From Erigeron canadensis (taxonomy: Eukaryota > Streptophyta > Magnoliopsida > Asterales > Asteraceae), in the NCBI RefSeq assembly GCF_010389155.1, contig NC_057764.1, positions 9,176,001-9,240,000 of the forward strand: a stretch of DNA of 64,000 nt. The letters run 5' to 3'. The position numbers and the translations under genes are program-made. Under the pieces are notes generated by a model. The model was not told the origin of the DNA. It searched no databases and saw nothing but the letters and a program-made list of their open reading frames with translations. Position 1 is the first letter of the stretch. Every line of letters starts with the position of its first letter. Below, piece after piece: positions 30,878 to 42,358 of the stretch.

Positions 30878-32362
30878 ATGGCTTCTCGTGAAGCATTAGC
30901 TTTGGGTTCAGATACAAGACTATGGAAGAAAAGATTTATGGACTATGTGGAACATCAAACAAATGGTCACATGCTTAAAGATTCCATCCTTAATGGACTT
31001 GCAGTTCATCGCCATCCCACTACTGGTGCAATACTGACTCTTGGTCTTTTGAATGCTGAACAAAAAGATCGAACAGCTGCAGATAACAGAGCTAGATCAT
31101 TCTTATACCAAGCACTCCCATATGAAATCTATGGCTCTGTTGATTCTTATGATACAGCCAAGGAGATATAGGATGAGGTGGCCAGGCAGATGGAAGGAGC
31201 TGACATGACTTCGACAATAAGATTGACCAATGTTTTGACTGAGTTTGACAACTTCAAAAAATTGCCAAATGAAACTCTTGAGGCTGTCTATTTTAGGTTC
31301 TGCAATGTCATAAATGAACTGAGGAAGAACAATGTCAAGAAAAAAGAGATTGAGTTAAACATCAAATTCATCAAAGCTCTTGGTCCATAATGGGAAGATT
31401 TTGGAACACAAATTAAGCAACATCAAAATCTGACCAAGTTCACCATTCATACTCTTTATGAATCTTTCAAACTCAATGAAAACCAAGTTCTAAACAAATC
31501 TTCATCAAGCAAAATGCCAGAAGTTGTATCTTCAGATCCTTTGGCATTGATTGTTGAGAGGAAGGTTTCTGAAGCTCTTAAGAAGCAAATGGTAGTTGTT
31601 TCTTCATTTGATGAGGAGGGAGATGATATGCTGGCTACAAGAGATGGTGTCTCAGATGATCTATATTAAGCTCTTGACGCGGTAACAAAGCATTTCAAGA
31701 GAAAATTTTACAAAGCAAGGCCAACAAACAACAATCTCTGCACTTCTTCTACAAGTGCATTTCCCAAGAAGGAACACTATCATCCGCAGAGTTATGAGCA
31801 AGATGAAGTAAGTGGATCAAAGCATGGTGAAAAGAAGGAAGGTAATGAGAAGCAAATTGTTGAGAAGGGTAGGGCATCAGACAAAAAGTGCTACAATTGT
31901 GGTGTTACTGGTCATTTTACTATTGATTGCAAGCAACCTCGAAAGCGGAACTACGAGTATTACAAGCAGAAGATGCTGTTAGCCAAACAAGTTGAAGCAG
32001 GACATGCATTGCTCGCTGAAGATGACAAATGGCTATTACTCTCTGATGACGAGGATGAAGATCTCTCTGCTAATGTTTGCTTTATGGCAAGGTTGGCCAA
32101 GGACAAAATCTTTGAAGCAGAAAGCACTTATGATGAATACCCAGATGATGAGGTAAATCTCGACTCTACTTTTTCATTGATTAAGGATAAAGAGTCATGT
32201 AGATTAGCTTTGTCAAACCTGACAAGTCATATCAAATCTTTATCCAAAACAAACAGAAAATTAAAGAGTAGCATTTCATTTTCTAAAAGTGAATTTTCAA
32301 AACTTCATGAAGAACATTCAAAATTACTTTTTGAACATGATGCTATTAAACAAGATTTTTAA
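30878..32362 (+). pseudogene. gag: Element C gag with CCHC zinc knuckle
   Basis: The ATG at 30878 starts Gag (MASREALALGSDTRLWKKRF). The central UBN2-like part includes FDNFKKLPNETLEAVYFRFC. Stops at 31169-31171, 31388-31390 and about 31667 interrupt an otherwise constant frame. The knuckle CYNCGVTGHFTIDC is intact at 31889-31930. It is followed by an acidic stretch (SDDEDEDLSANVCFMA) and the start of a long helical region. Gag would assemble the particle and bind the RNA. Confidence 0.87.
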
Positions 32363-32380
32363 ACATACAAAGACACAATT

Positions 32381-34629
32381 TTGGTTAAAGAATGTGAGTT
32401 GAATGCCTCTTCTGATTCTAAGTTATTACAAAAATGTCACAATCTTGAAAAGACAATTCATGATCTTGATAAAGTCAATCAAGATCTTAAAACTCAAAAG
32501 ACAATGAATGGCTTCAGGCAAATGCTAGACAAATGGATGTTGATATTCTCAATAAAAAGCTCCAAGAAGCTAAACCAAACAATGTTGAACTCGAAAGGAA
32601 GATTTCTTGCTTAAATCATAATTGTTTTCTAAAGGCATTGAGATTGAAAATCTTGAAAAAAAAGTTGAGGAGTTTAAAAAGATTATACTTTTCTATCAAG
32701 AAAATTTATATAAAGTTGAACAAAACCCTCTCTTGGATTTCACTGCCTATTTCAACAAGTCAAAAATTGACAAAAAGGATCTTCGTCTCGGATTTGGATT
32801 TGAGAATATCACACCATTACAAAAGGCCAAAGAAGAAATTGAACCTTTGTATGATGAAAAATTCCTTCGACTTGGTATGATACAACAATTTATTCGTTCA
32901 TTGGATGACGAATTTGAGACTGATGAAGTTGAGAGAACACCAAAAGATGAAATTTTATTTAATTATGATGCTCTAAATGCTTCGTACAAAACAAAAGAAT
33001 CTTCAATTTTTAAATTGGAAGAAATTGCATCAAATTTTCAAAACCAAGAATCTGTCTGTACTCCACCTAAATCAACTAAAATGTATGTTCCAACAACATT
33101 TTTGGAAAAACAAATAGAAGGTTTACAACAAAAGGTGGAATCTCAACAGAAAGTTATTAATCACCTCAAGTCTCAAAGTCCAAATTCAGAGGATAAATGT
33201 ATTGTTGTTGATACTAAGAAAGTTTGTGAGAATGTTTCTACTCAAACTGACCTAAGTGCTTTAGTAGACCATTCCACCCAAACTACTTGTGATTCTACAA
33301 ATTCATCCACTCAGACCTTGACTGATTCTCTTGAATGTACTTGTCAAAATACTGCTAGTCTTATAGTTGATGATTATGTGCAATCTGATTTATCTGATGA
33401 AGAACTGGCACATAGTTTGGTTTTGATATGGTACTTCTACAGATTTTCACATGCAACACTATTGATGAGTTAGTTGTTCACCCTAACCTTACTGCTAGTA
33501 AAAGTGTTGATACGTCTACTCAATTTTCTTGTGAGACCAACGATGTGTCAGTTCAAGTTGACCTAATTTCCAAGACTACCTATGATGTGAAGTTGGACAC
33601 CAAGATTCCTGATTTTTCAAAACTTTCAAAAGAGTTTGAAACTAATCAATCTTAATTGGAATTTTTCACAAAAGATGATTTTGATAAATTCATGGAGGGA
33701 GAATATGTTTTTGATTTACAAACTAAGAAAAAGATTGAATCTACCAAAATCAAAGTTGAAACGAAAGAGGAATCTCAAAATCCCTTGTCCAAAGCTCCAA
33801 CTTCATATTACTCGAAGGAACGAGTTAAGTCCAAACTTCATATTACTCCAACGTCAAGACTGAACCAAAGAGCATTAAGCTAGAACCAAAGATTCCTACC
33901 CCGGTTAAACATGTCAAAAAGGAACAAGCTGAGACCACATCCAGATCAAAATACACCAAAGTGAAACTTCCAATAGACTATCCTAATGCTTCTTCATCTA
34001 GCTCTCAATCTAGTTCTTTACCTAAGGTGTCTAAGCATAGCTCAGTTTTGATAACTAAGGATGCATCTAATGGTACAACTAGATATAGGGATAGATATGG
34101 ATGGTTCTCTCATGATAAACCAAAGAAGCAAGAAGTTTCCTCACCTCCTAAAGATTCTAAAAGGATGAAAGTGCTTAAATTCAACAGGTGGAAAGAGCAT
34201 AACTAGTGGTGCTAAATGGGTTGCTAAAACATTAGTATTTATGTTCACTAGTAATCAAAAGCATGTTGAGAAAAAGAAGAAAAAAAACGAAGGAGAAAGG
34301 CTGGTAATAGGAAGAAGGGTGTTCCTATTAATTCAAACAATTCATCTTTGTTGAATAATGTTGAATGTGCCAAGACAAGGCCTTGTGAGCTTGTAAACAA
34401 TTTTAATTCATGTACTCATGTGGTTGATGTGAATGCTTGTACACGTGTTACTTTTAATTTTCATGTGAATGTTCATACTTTTTATCCAAATGTGCTTATT
34501 GATGATGTGCTTGTTAATGCTTATGTTGATTCAAAAGCATGTTTGAATGCATTTCCTAAGTTATATACCCTGCCTGTGTTAACTAACCATCAAGGACCCG
34601 TCTTCAAGTGGGTACCTAAAGTCGGTTAA
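32381..34629 (+). pseudogene. Element C coiled-coil region with repeated TQT motifs
   Basis: Lies between the knuckle and protease and is far longer than in simple copia elements. The first third is rich in Leu, Lys, Glu and Asn with heptad-like spacing. Then come STQTD (33237-33251), STQTT (33273-33287) and STQTL (33306-33320), with weaker STQF (about 33515) and SVQVD (33548-33562). A Lys/Pro/Ser-rich stretch with GWFSHDKPKK follows. Frame breaks occur near 32530-32620, 33430 and 33655. The same order, including all five motif positions, is open over 557 codons in element E. I know no named domain for it. Confidence 0.75.
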
Positions 34630-34639
34630 ATTTCTTTGA

Positions 34640-36105
34640 TTGCAGGAAATAACCATCTGTGTTTGGATACTCGATTCCGGGTGTTCGAAGCACATGACTG
34701 GAAATAAAGCTTTGCTCAAGAATTTTGTTGAACGATTCATGGGAACTGTTCGCTTTGGAAACAACAATTTCGCTCCTATCTTAGGTTATGGAGACATTGA
34801 ACGAAATGGAATTGTCATCAAGAAAGTTCACTATGTTGAAGGATTAAGTCATAACTTGTTCAGTGTTGGACAATTCTGTGACAACAATCTTCAAGTTCTT
34901 TTTCGACAATCTCATTGTTAAGTCCAAACTCTAGATGGAGTTGACATTCTTTGCGGTGATCTTGATGATAATCTTTTTACCGTCAATCTTGATGATAACC
35001 AACCAACCGATAATATTTGTCTCATTTCAAAGGCTACATCAAAGAATTCTTGGTTATGGCATAGAAGGCTTTCTCATTTAAATTTCCAAACCATCAATAC
35101 TTTGGTCAACAAGCATCTTGTTGAAGGCTTGCCTGACTATAAGTATGAAAGTGAGCATGTTTGTCCTTCTTGCGTTGTTGGGAAGATTAAGAGAGCTTCT
35201 CATAAACTGAAGAAATCTCCAAATTCTTTAGCACCTCTTCATTTGCTTCACATGGATCTTTGTGGGCCAATGAAAGTACAAAGCTGAAATGGGAAGAAAT
35301 ACATCTTTGTTATTGTTGATGATTATTCAAGATATATTTGGGTTAAGTTTCTTGCATCCAAAGATGAAACAACTCAAGTTTTGATCAATTTCATCACTAC
35401 TACTCAATAAATCTTCAACTTCCAGTTTGTTACATCCGTTCGGATAACGGTACTGAGTTCAAGAATGTCGTTTTTGTTAAATTTTGCAAATCCAAAGGCA
35501 TTACTCACCAATTCTCAGCAGTTCACACCCCACAACAAAACGGTGTTGTTGAAAGGAGAAATCAAACGCTAGTAGAAGCAGCAAGGACAATGCTTGCTTA
35601 TTCCAAATTGCCATCCAATGTGTGGGCTGAAGCTGTTGACACTGCATGTCACACTCAGAATCGATCCATCATCAATCAGTGTTTCGAAAAGACTCCTTAT
35701 GAGGTTATTAACAAACGCAAACCCAACATTAACTACTTTCATATATTTGGGTGTGTTTGTTACACTTTGAATGATTGGGAGAATCTTGGAAAGTTCGAGA
35801 AGAAAGGTGATGAAGGTTATTTTGTTGGTTATTCCAAAACATCAATTGCCTACCGAATCTACAATGGCCGAACAAACACAATTCAAGAAACAATGAATGT
35901 TTGGTTTGATGAGATGTCGGGCATGATCTTTGAGCAAGAAAGTTTGCTACCAACAAGTAATGATCCAAGTGCTTCAAGTACTTCTACAAGGACTTCTACC
36001 TTAGCATCTAAATTGAAGAAGTTTCCAACTCCAACAAGTGATGAATTAGATATTCTTTTTGAAGAATTCTATTATTCAAAACCGATTCATGATAAAGAAC
36101 CTTAA
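34640..36105 (+). pseudogene. pol: Element C protease and integrase
   Basis: Protease with WILDSGCSKHMTG (about 34663-34701), a pre-integrase zinc region (WLWHRRLSHLNF ... HVCPSCVVGK), then the integrase core with HMDLCGPM and, after a stop at about 35285 and a break near 35408, QNGVVERRN holding the third catalytic residue. The C-terminal KRKPNINYFHIFGC and EGYFVGYS blocks are typical of copia integrase. Breaks in the core make the enzyme inactive as encoded. Confidence 0.9.
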
Positions 36106-36479
36106 GTCATCGTTGAACCAATTTCAAACAATGAACCAATTCAAAACAATGATCCAGTTCCTAACAACAATCATGAGTCGTCATCAAGTTCTTCTGAGCA
36201 AGGATCCTCTTCTAATGATTCTTCTTCACCATCCTCTCCTGATAATTCTTCTCAAGAGAAAGTTCAAGAACAACCTTCTCGCATTACTCAGACAACAAAT
36301 CCATTTAACACTCTAAATGTGTGTGTGCCACTTGAATTTAATCATCCATCTTTTGAGGAAAGAATTCTACCAAGTTATGATTCTATCTCTCAACAAAACC
36401 AAAGTTTTAATGATGATGATGTTGATATTCAACAAGATCCTCTTCCTCATAATCACAAATGGACACGTATGCAGAAAGA

Positions 36480-38075
36480 CCATCCTACTGATCAAATAAT
36501 TGGAGATCCACAACTCGTACTTCAGTAAACGAGTGTCTTGTTGCACTTTCTCTTAGCAATATCGAACCCAAAACAGTCTCTGAAGCTCTTCGTGATCCAG
36601 AGTGGGTTAAGGCAATACAAGATGAACTTGCATAATTTAAAAGACTGAAGGTTTGTAGACTAGTTCCAAATCTGAGAAAAGCTGATCCAATCGGAACAAA
36701 GTGGATATTCAAAAATAAAAAGGATGAGAATGGAGTGGTAGTAAGGAATAAAGCTCGACTTGTTGCAAAGGGTTATTACCAACAACCTAGTGTTGACTTC
36801 GACGAAACTTTTGCTCCAGTTGCAAGAATGGAGGCCATTCGAATATTCTAAGCGTATGCCGCATTCCAAAACTTTATTGTGTTTCAAATGGATGTGAAGA
36901 CTGCTATCTTGAATGGTGACCTCAAAGAAGAAGTTTACGTTGATCAACCAGAAGGTTTGTTGATCCTCAAAGGCCGAACCATGTCTACAGGTTAGACAAA
37001 GCTCTCTATGGTCTTAAGCAAGCACCCCGCGCATGGTATGATTCCTTAACTACTTTCTTAGTAAGAGGTGGCTTTACCAAAGGCACAATTGACCCTACCT
37101 TGTTCATTCACAAACAAGGTAAGCATGTTCTACTTGTCCAAATATATGTTGATGACATTATCTTTGGGTCAACCAGTCAAACATTTTGCCGAAACTTTCA
37201 TCTCTTATGGTTAATCATTTTGAAATGAGCATGATTGGGGAAATGAATTACTTTTTGGGTCTTCAAATCAAACAATTACCAAATGGTATTTTTATATCAC
37301 AAGGTAAATACATTCATGACATGTTGAAAAAGTTTGATATGACTTCATGTTCATCAATTTCTACCCCAATGGCTGCTCGAACAAACATAAATGCTGATAA
37401 AAATGAGAAACCATTTGACCAAAAGAGATATCGAAGTATGATTGGTTCGTTGTTGTATCTAACAGCATCTCGCCCAAATATAATGTTTGCAACATGTATG
37501 TGTGCTAGGTATCAAGCTGCTCCAACTGATTTACATTATCAAGCTGTGAAACGAATCTTTCGTTATCTGAAGGGTACACCCAATTTAGGACTCTGGTATC
37601 CAAGGGATATTGGATTCAATCTAACTGCTTATTCGGATGCAGATCATGCAGGTTGTAAGCTTGATCGCAAGAGCACTTCCGGTACTTTACAATTTTTAGG
37701 TGATAAAATTATGAGTTGGTCTTCCAAGAAATAGAATTGTGTGTCACTATCAACAGCTGAAGCTGAATATGTGGCTGCGGCTAGTTGTTGTGCTCAAGTT
37801 TTAAGGATGAAGACATAACTAACTGATTATGGTCTGAAATATGATCATATCCCTATCTATTGTGGCTCTCAGAGTGCCATTGCTATTGCAGTCAACTCAG
37901 TAAACCACTGTCGATCAAAGCATATAGATGTTAGATATCATTTTCTCAAAGATCATATTGAGAAAGGTGACATCGAGCTCTTCTTTGTGGGAACTGACTA
38001 TCAACTTGCAGATTTATTCACAAAACCATTTGATGAAAAGAGGTTTAACTTCTTTTCTCCAAGCTTGGTATGTTA
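36480..38075 (+). pseudogene. pol: Element C reverse transcriptase and RNase H
   Basis: Copia RT landmarks: [40 protein letters not shown], and the palm YVDDIIFGS at about 37147. RNase H follows with GYSDADHAG-like AYSDADHAGC and STAEAEYVAAASCC, ending in HIDVRYHFLKDH and ADLFTKPF. Stops (about 36633, 36851, 37735, 37818) and a frameshift near 36960 interrupt it. The YVDD and RNase H acids are kept. Confidence 0.92.
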
Positions 38076-39890
38076 AATCTTGAAACTTAAATCATTTTAC
38101 CTTTGAAAGAATTCTTGACACATTCTGAAAAAACAAAATACAAAATTTGAAAAGATAAAATCAAATACAAAAATATAAATTTTCAAAAATAAACAAAAAG
38201 ATTTTATATTTCAAAAGTGGCTTGCATATACTTTATATGTAACCCGTTGTTCATTGTTTTTATTTAATTCAATGTGGCTTATACATACTTCTGCTGGATA
38301 TTCGCTTTCATCTTTTAATGAAAGCTATCTCTCGTGGCACCTTCCATACTTTCAACCAATGATCAACCACCGTAGTGTTCTTGAATCAAAATTTCACTAA
38401 CTTGAGTCGGATAGTAGAAGTAATGTGAATAATAATCACATCAGGTGGTCTCGTCTGATTCTGGAAACTAAACTTGGAATGCTTGATTTACAAACTTAAA
38501 TGCTTTCATATCATGTATTCTATGTTCATTTTCTGTTTCAAACATTGATGTGTTTTACTTGTTATTACATGCAATGTTTGAGGGGGAGAAAAAAGGTAGA
38601 ATGCTTGATTTTAAGGGAAATTTGTAAATTTATTTTTCTCTTATATGCTTAATTCAAGGGGGAGTATGCAAATGCATGTAAATATATGTGTTTTTGTTAT
38701 TACTTGTCTAGTTTTATTTTAATTTTTCTTTTATTTGTGTGTTCGTTTAAAATTGGAAAACCAAATACAAAATTAGAAAAGATAAAATGACAAAAACATT
38801 TTTTTATGTTTTCATTTTATTTTTTTTAATTCTAATTCTGCTTTAATTTTGTTTTGTTTTTTTTTTCATTATCCCAGTCTTCTTTTATTATTAAGTCCTA
38901 GAAAATGAGCCCACAAGTTTTTTTTTAAGCCCAAAAGGAGTGTGATCCGGGTTGACGCGCGGGTCATACCCAGACCCGCGACCCGAAATTGATATTTAAA
39001 AGGAAAAAGGATATGGGTGGGCCTCATTTAATTCCTTTCAAATTCAAACATATTTTGTTTGTCTTACTCAAAAGTCGATCATCTCATCAAAAAGTTCATC
39101 TTTCTGTTTGGATTGTCTCTCAAGAGGGTTGTGATTTCAGAGTGTTTATAAGTCAGTTTCATCTTTTTGCATCATCAGATCATCGAGTTGTTAAGGTAAA
39201 ATTTCTTGTTTCTTGATTGTACTCAAACTGTTTGATAAAATGTCTCTTAGACATGATCATGATCGGCATGCTTTATTAGTTGATATGATATGTGTTTGAA
39301 TGATGTTAGATGCATGTTTAGGATTTCTATGTGTTGTTTATCCTTTTAGTCTTTTCTTTTTCTCATTGGATTAAGATTTCTGGGTTGGGATTTGAAGGTT
39401 TGGGTGGATTCTGGAAATTGGTTTGATTTTGTTCTAAGTGCCGAAGTCTTAGCTCGACATCCTTTACAAGTGTTAACGATCATCTTCATAACTTCATAAT
39501 TTCTGGGCTTACTTGTAAATATCTATCTTTTAATAAAGGACGCTGAGGTGTTTGCTCGGCAAACAAGTGTTTTCATAAATCTCATTCATGTTTTTATTTT
39601 TATTAAAATTGCCATTTGCCGAGGTTTTTGCTCGGCAAACCATTGTTTTCTCAAAACCCAACCAAATGATTTCAAATGAGTGCAGAGCTTTGAGCTCGAC
39701 TATCTTCAAGTTTTCATGAAAATTTTCCCACAGTATCAAATTCTCATTTGCAGAGTATTTTGCTCAGCAAATCAATATAAATCAATTTCCAAATACCTTA
39801 TTTGCAGAACTTTGTACTTGAATTCCTTCTTGTGATTTCCTTGAAATAATTTTCATAAATTTTTCTTGCAATCCTCATCGATTAATGCGC
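38076..39890 (+). other. Non-coding 3' tail of element C
   Basis: No accessory ORF was found between pol and the lost 3' LTR. Two polypurine-like words, AGGGGGAGAAAAAAGG (about 38581) and AAGGGGGAG (about 38656), lie 75 bases apart. The last 450 bases carry the hairpin series annotated separately. Confidence 0.55.
39438..39800 (+). repeat. Series of hairpins in the 3' tail of element C
   Basis: Five to six related palindromes: TGCCGAAGTCTTAGCTCGACA (39439), GCTGAGGTGTTTGCTCGGC (39542-39560), the perfect TTTGCCGAG/CTCGGCAAA stem (39615-39623/39631-39639), GCAGAGCTTTGAGCTCGAC (39682), ATTTGCAGAG/CTCAGCAAAT (about 39746-39772), and a faded one near 39800. Spacing is 60-105 bases and loops are 5-9 bases. 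Confidence 0.75.
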
Positions 39891-40335
39891 GATCAGTATT
39901 CTTTCCTCCAATATAAGCTTCATGAGCCTCACAAAAGGCTGAGTATAGATTCATTCTACTTTCTACAGAGCTCATACTCATCGGCATTGAATGAAAAGAT
40001 TGTGCAGTGCTCTTGACATTTGTATTTGTATTGTCATAAGCAACATATCCTACAAGTCTATCTGCATCTACTATTGGTGTAGCTTAAACACCACTTATAA
40101 ATGCATTATTTCCTGAGCTAGTACTTGCTAAATGAACAGAATGAGCATGATACAATGATGGATCTTGAGTAAAATCCGAGTGAGTATCCTTGATTCTTCT
40201 CTTCATATCTTTGTTGTTAAGTTTTGAGACTACCATTTCAAAATCCCATGAACTATAGTCATTATCATCTTGTAAATGATGAACATATTCAGTCCATATT
40301 TTTGGTAGTGAATCCAAAAACTTATCAACCAACTC
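39891..40335 (-). pseudogene. gag: Copia gag fragment (minus strand)
   Basis: Minus-strand frame with LVDKFLDSLPKIWTEYVHHL and SSWDFEMVVSKLNNKDMKR, a UBN2-type copia Gag C-terminal half. It reads through one stop at about 40084 into a polar tail near 39891. It is cut at 40336 by an LTR, and nothing else of this element is present. Confidence 0.75.
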
Positions 40336-41116
40336 TGTTAGGTCCAAATTTACTAGACTCGCTCCAGACGTGACTACTGGAGCCGTCTGAAGATTTGTCC
40401 AGAAATTATGTGAAGACCAGTGAACAACTTACTTGTACAGAAATCTGGATTCCACCAGATTTGTTCGCTGGACCTCAATCCAGTCAAGATCTTTCCACTG
40501 AAGAACATTCTCACTGAATTCGAAGACTGAAGTCTGAAGAAAGAAGTCTGACAAATAGCGGAGCTCACTGGAAGACTTACCAGATCTCCTGACTGGAGTC
40601 CTTGTCAGTGTTCTAGACCTTATAAGTCTGAACACTGATTACGAGGAATTGACTTTATGCCTTTACATGCCTTACCCGGACAATCCATTTGTCCTTTGTT
40701 AAAAGCCTTACATGCATGTAAAGGTGGTTGGTTAATTAGAAGACAAGTCACTATCATGTGACTTTATTCTTGTACTTTAATCAATGTATTTAAGGAATTA
40801 AAGTAATTTCCTTAAATGCATGTAACCATATCTGTACGGCAAAAATAATAAAATATCTATTCTTTTTGCCTATAAATACCAAGTCACTTCCTCGTCCAAA
40901 TTACATACTTTTGCAATTTGGTGACTTTGCTCAAATACTCTCGATCTAAACAGTTATACTTCACAACTTTAAGTATTTCGATCAAGGAGTTTTCTTAGCA
41001 AAATTAGATCACTTGTAATTCATAGGTTGTTTACATACTTACTTTGTAATATCTTGTTCCGCAACAACTTTGTATTTTATTTAACATCAATAAATAAAAT
41101 ACACTTGAAAATTACA
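40336..41116 (+). repeat. Plus-strand LTR facing the LTR of element D
   Basis: TGTTAGGTCC...GAAAATTACA, 781 bp. It has the same ends and the same last ~60 bases (GCAACAAC..., AAATAAAATACACTTGAAAA) as the LTR at 41322-42084, but in opposite orientation. The first two thirds have diverged. No primer site follows it and the flanks AACTC and TATTT are not a duplication, so it is a solo or truncated LTR. Confidence 0.75.
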
Positions 41117-41321
41117 TATTTTAGTCCCAACTACTACTAGATGGGTGCTGAAGACACCTCTATGTCGATGGTGAGTGAACTTTGCAACACGATCAATTAA
41201 TCTGGATGTGACCAGTTTAGATTGATCGTGTACCAGGTTAACTGGAATTAGGTATTAAGGTGACAGAATATTAATACAAGCAATAATATAAATGACGAGT
41301 ACATAAACTGGTGAGACAATA

Positions 41322-42084
41322 TGTAATTTTCAAGTGTATTTTATTTATTACTTGTTTAAATAAAATACAAGGTTGTTGCGGAACCAAGATAATACAAGAG
41401 TGTAAATATCCTAACAACCCATGAATTACAATTGATCTAAACTTGGAAATTCTCCTAAACAATCGAAACACTTAGAGTTGTGAAATGTTTCTTTTTGAGA
41501 TTGAGAGAATATTGCACAAGTTCACCAATATTGCAGAATATATGTATTTGCAAAGTTGTTAAAAATGCTTGTGCAAGGACCTCTAGTTATAGTCGAAGAT
41601 TGAGCATGGGGATCTCAACTTCGATGTACAAATATGGTTGACAACACACAAAAGTATTGTTTAAATAATCCTTTGTGTGTGTTAAATAAAGTAAGACAAA
41701 AGGTTACTTTATTCAACCACTCTACATCTTTGTATCTTTATCCAAAGACAATATCATTGTCCGGTTAAAAGGATGTAGAGTAAAAGGTCCTCCTCGTAAT
41801 CAGTGTAAGGCTTTGTAAGAGCATTTACACTGGAGGATTCTCCAGTTGATTGATCTGGTAGATTGTCAACTGGACTTCGCTGCCATTGCCAATCTCTATC
41901 TTCCATTTGTTGTCTTTGACTTCAACTGGAAGGTCTTCAGATTCTAGTCTTCTGATCTCAACTGGAGGAAGTCATCAGTTGCTAAACCTGTACAATGCAA
42001 CTGGACTTCTAATATTTCGGACAATTCCTCATGCTCTCCAGATGTCACTGGAGAGCTCCAGTTTAGCTTAAACTGGACCTAACA
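41322..42084 (-). repeat. 3' LTR of element D
   Basis: On the minus strand it begins TGTTAGGTCCAGTTTAAGC and ends GAAAATTACA, preceded by a polypurine tract. The U3 contains repeated CCAGT/ACTGG words. It belongs to the family of the LTR at 40336-41116; 205 bases separate the pair. Confidence 0.85.
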
Positions 42085-42358
42085 AATTCCCCCTAATTGT
42101 CCTGAAATATTGTCAAGTGATTTCAAACTTGTTTCTATACAAGTTTAAGGTTAAAATACTTGAGTTTGATAAAACCTATTGAGTTTCCAAGACATTTTTA
42201 TAGATCATCAAATGTCTTGGATTTAGTTTTAAAAGCTTGTAGATCCTATCAGATATCTTACTTGTGAGTTACAATCTGGCAACTTGTATATACACACAAT
42301 TTACAAATTAGTTACAAGAAAGTATACAAAATTACAAGCAGATAGTTAGAAGGAAAAC
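42085..42358 (-). other. Polypurine tract and 3' untranslated region of element D
   Basis: Minus-strand TTAGGGGGAATT directly before the LTR (42085-42096), then about 260 bases of AT-rich DNA after the accessory ORF stop. Confidence 0.75.

Larger units (their letters stand above)
29350..39890 (+). mobile_element. Element C: large decayed Ty1/copia retrotransposon
   Basis: A 336-bp 5' LTR, a primer site TGGTATCAGAGC, a 1.2-kb leader, gag with zinc knuckle, a long coiled-coil region, protease, integrase, RT and RNase H follow in copia order. A 1.8-kb non-coding tail comes after pol. No 3' LTR was found, so the right end is approximate and probably truncated where a foreign gag scrap begins near 39890. 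Many stops and frameshifts interrupt it. It inserted into element B. Element E (50944-54650) is a second copy of the same family in the opposite orientation. Confidence 0.88.

Noticed and set aside
38989..39216. 75-codon ORF in the tail of element C, candidate env-like protein
   Set aside because: No resemblance to the accessory ORFs of D or F, no membrane or signal features, and it sits in non-coding tail sequence.
39494..39512. TGGGCTTACTTGTAA shared with the 5' LTR of element C, possible 3' LTR
   Set aside because: Only about 15 bases match; no TG start, TATA box or further alignment, so it is probably chance.
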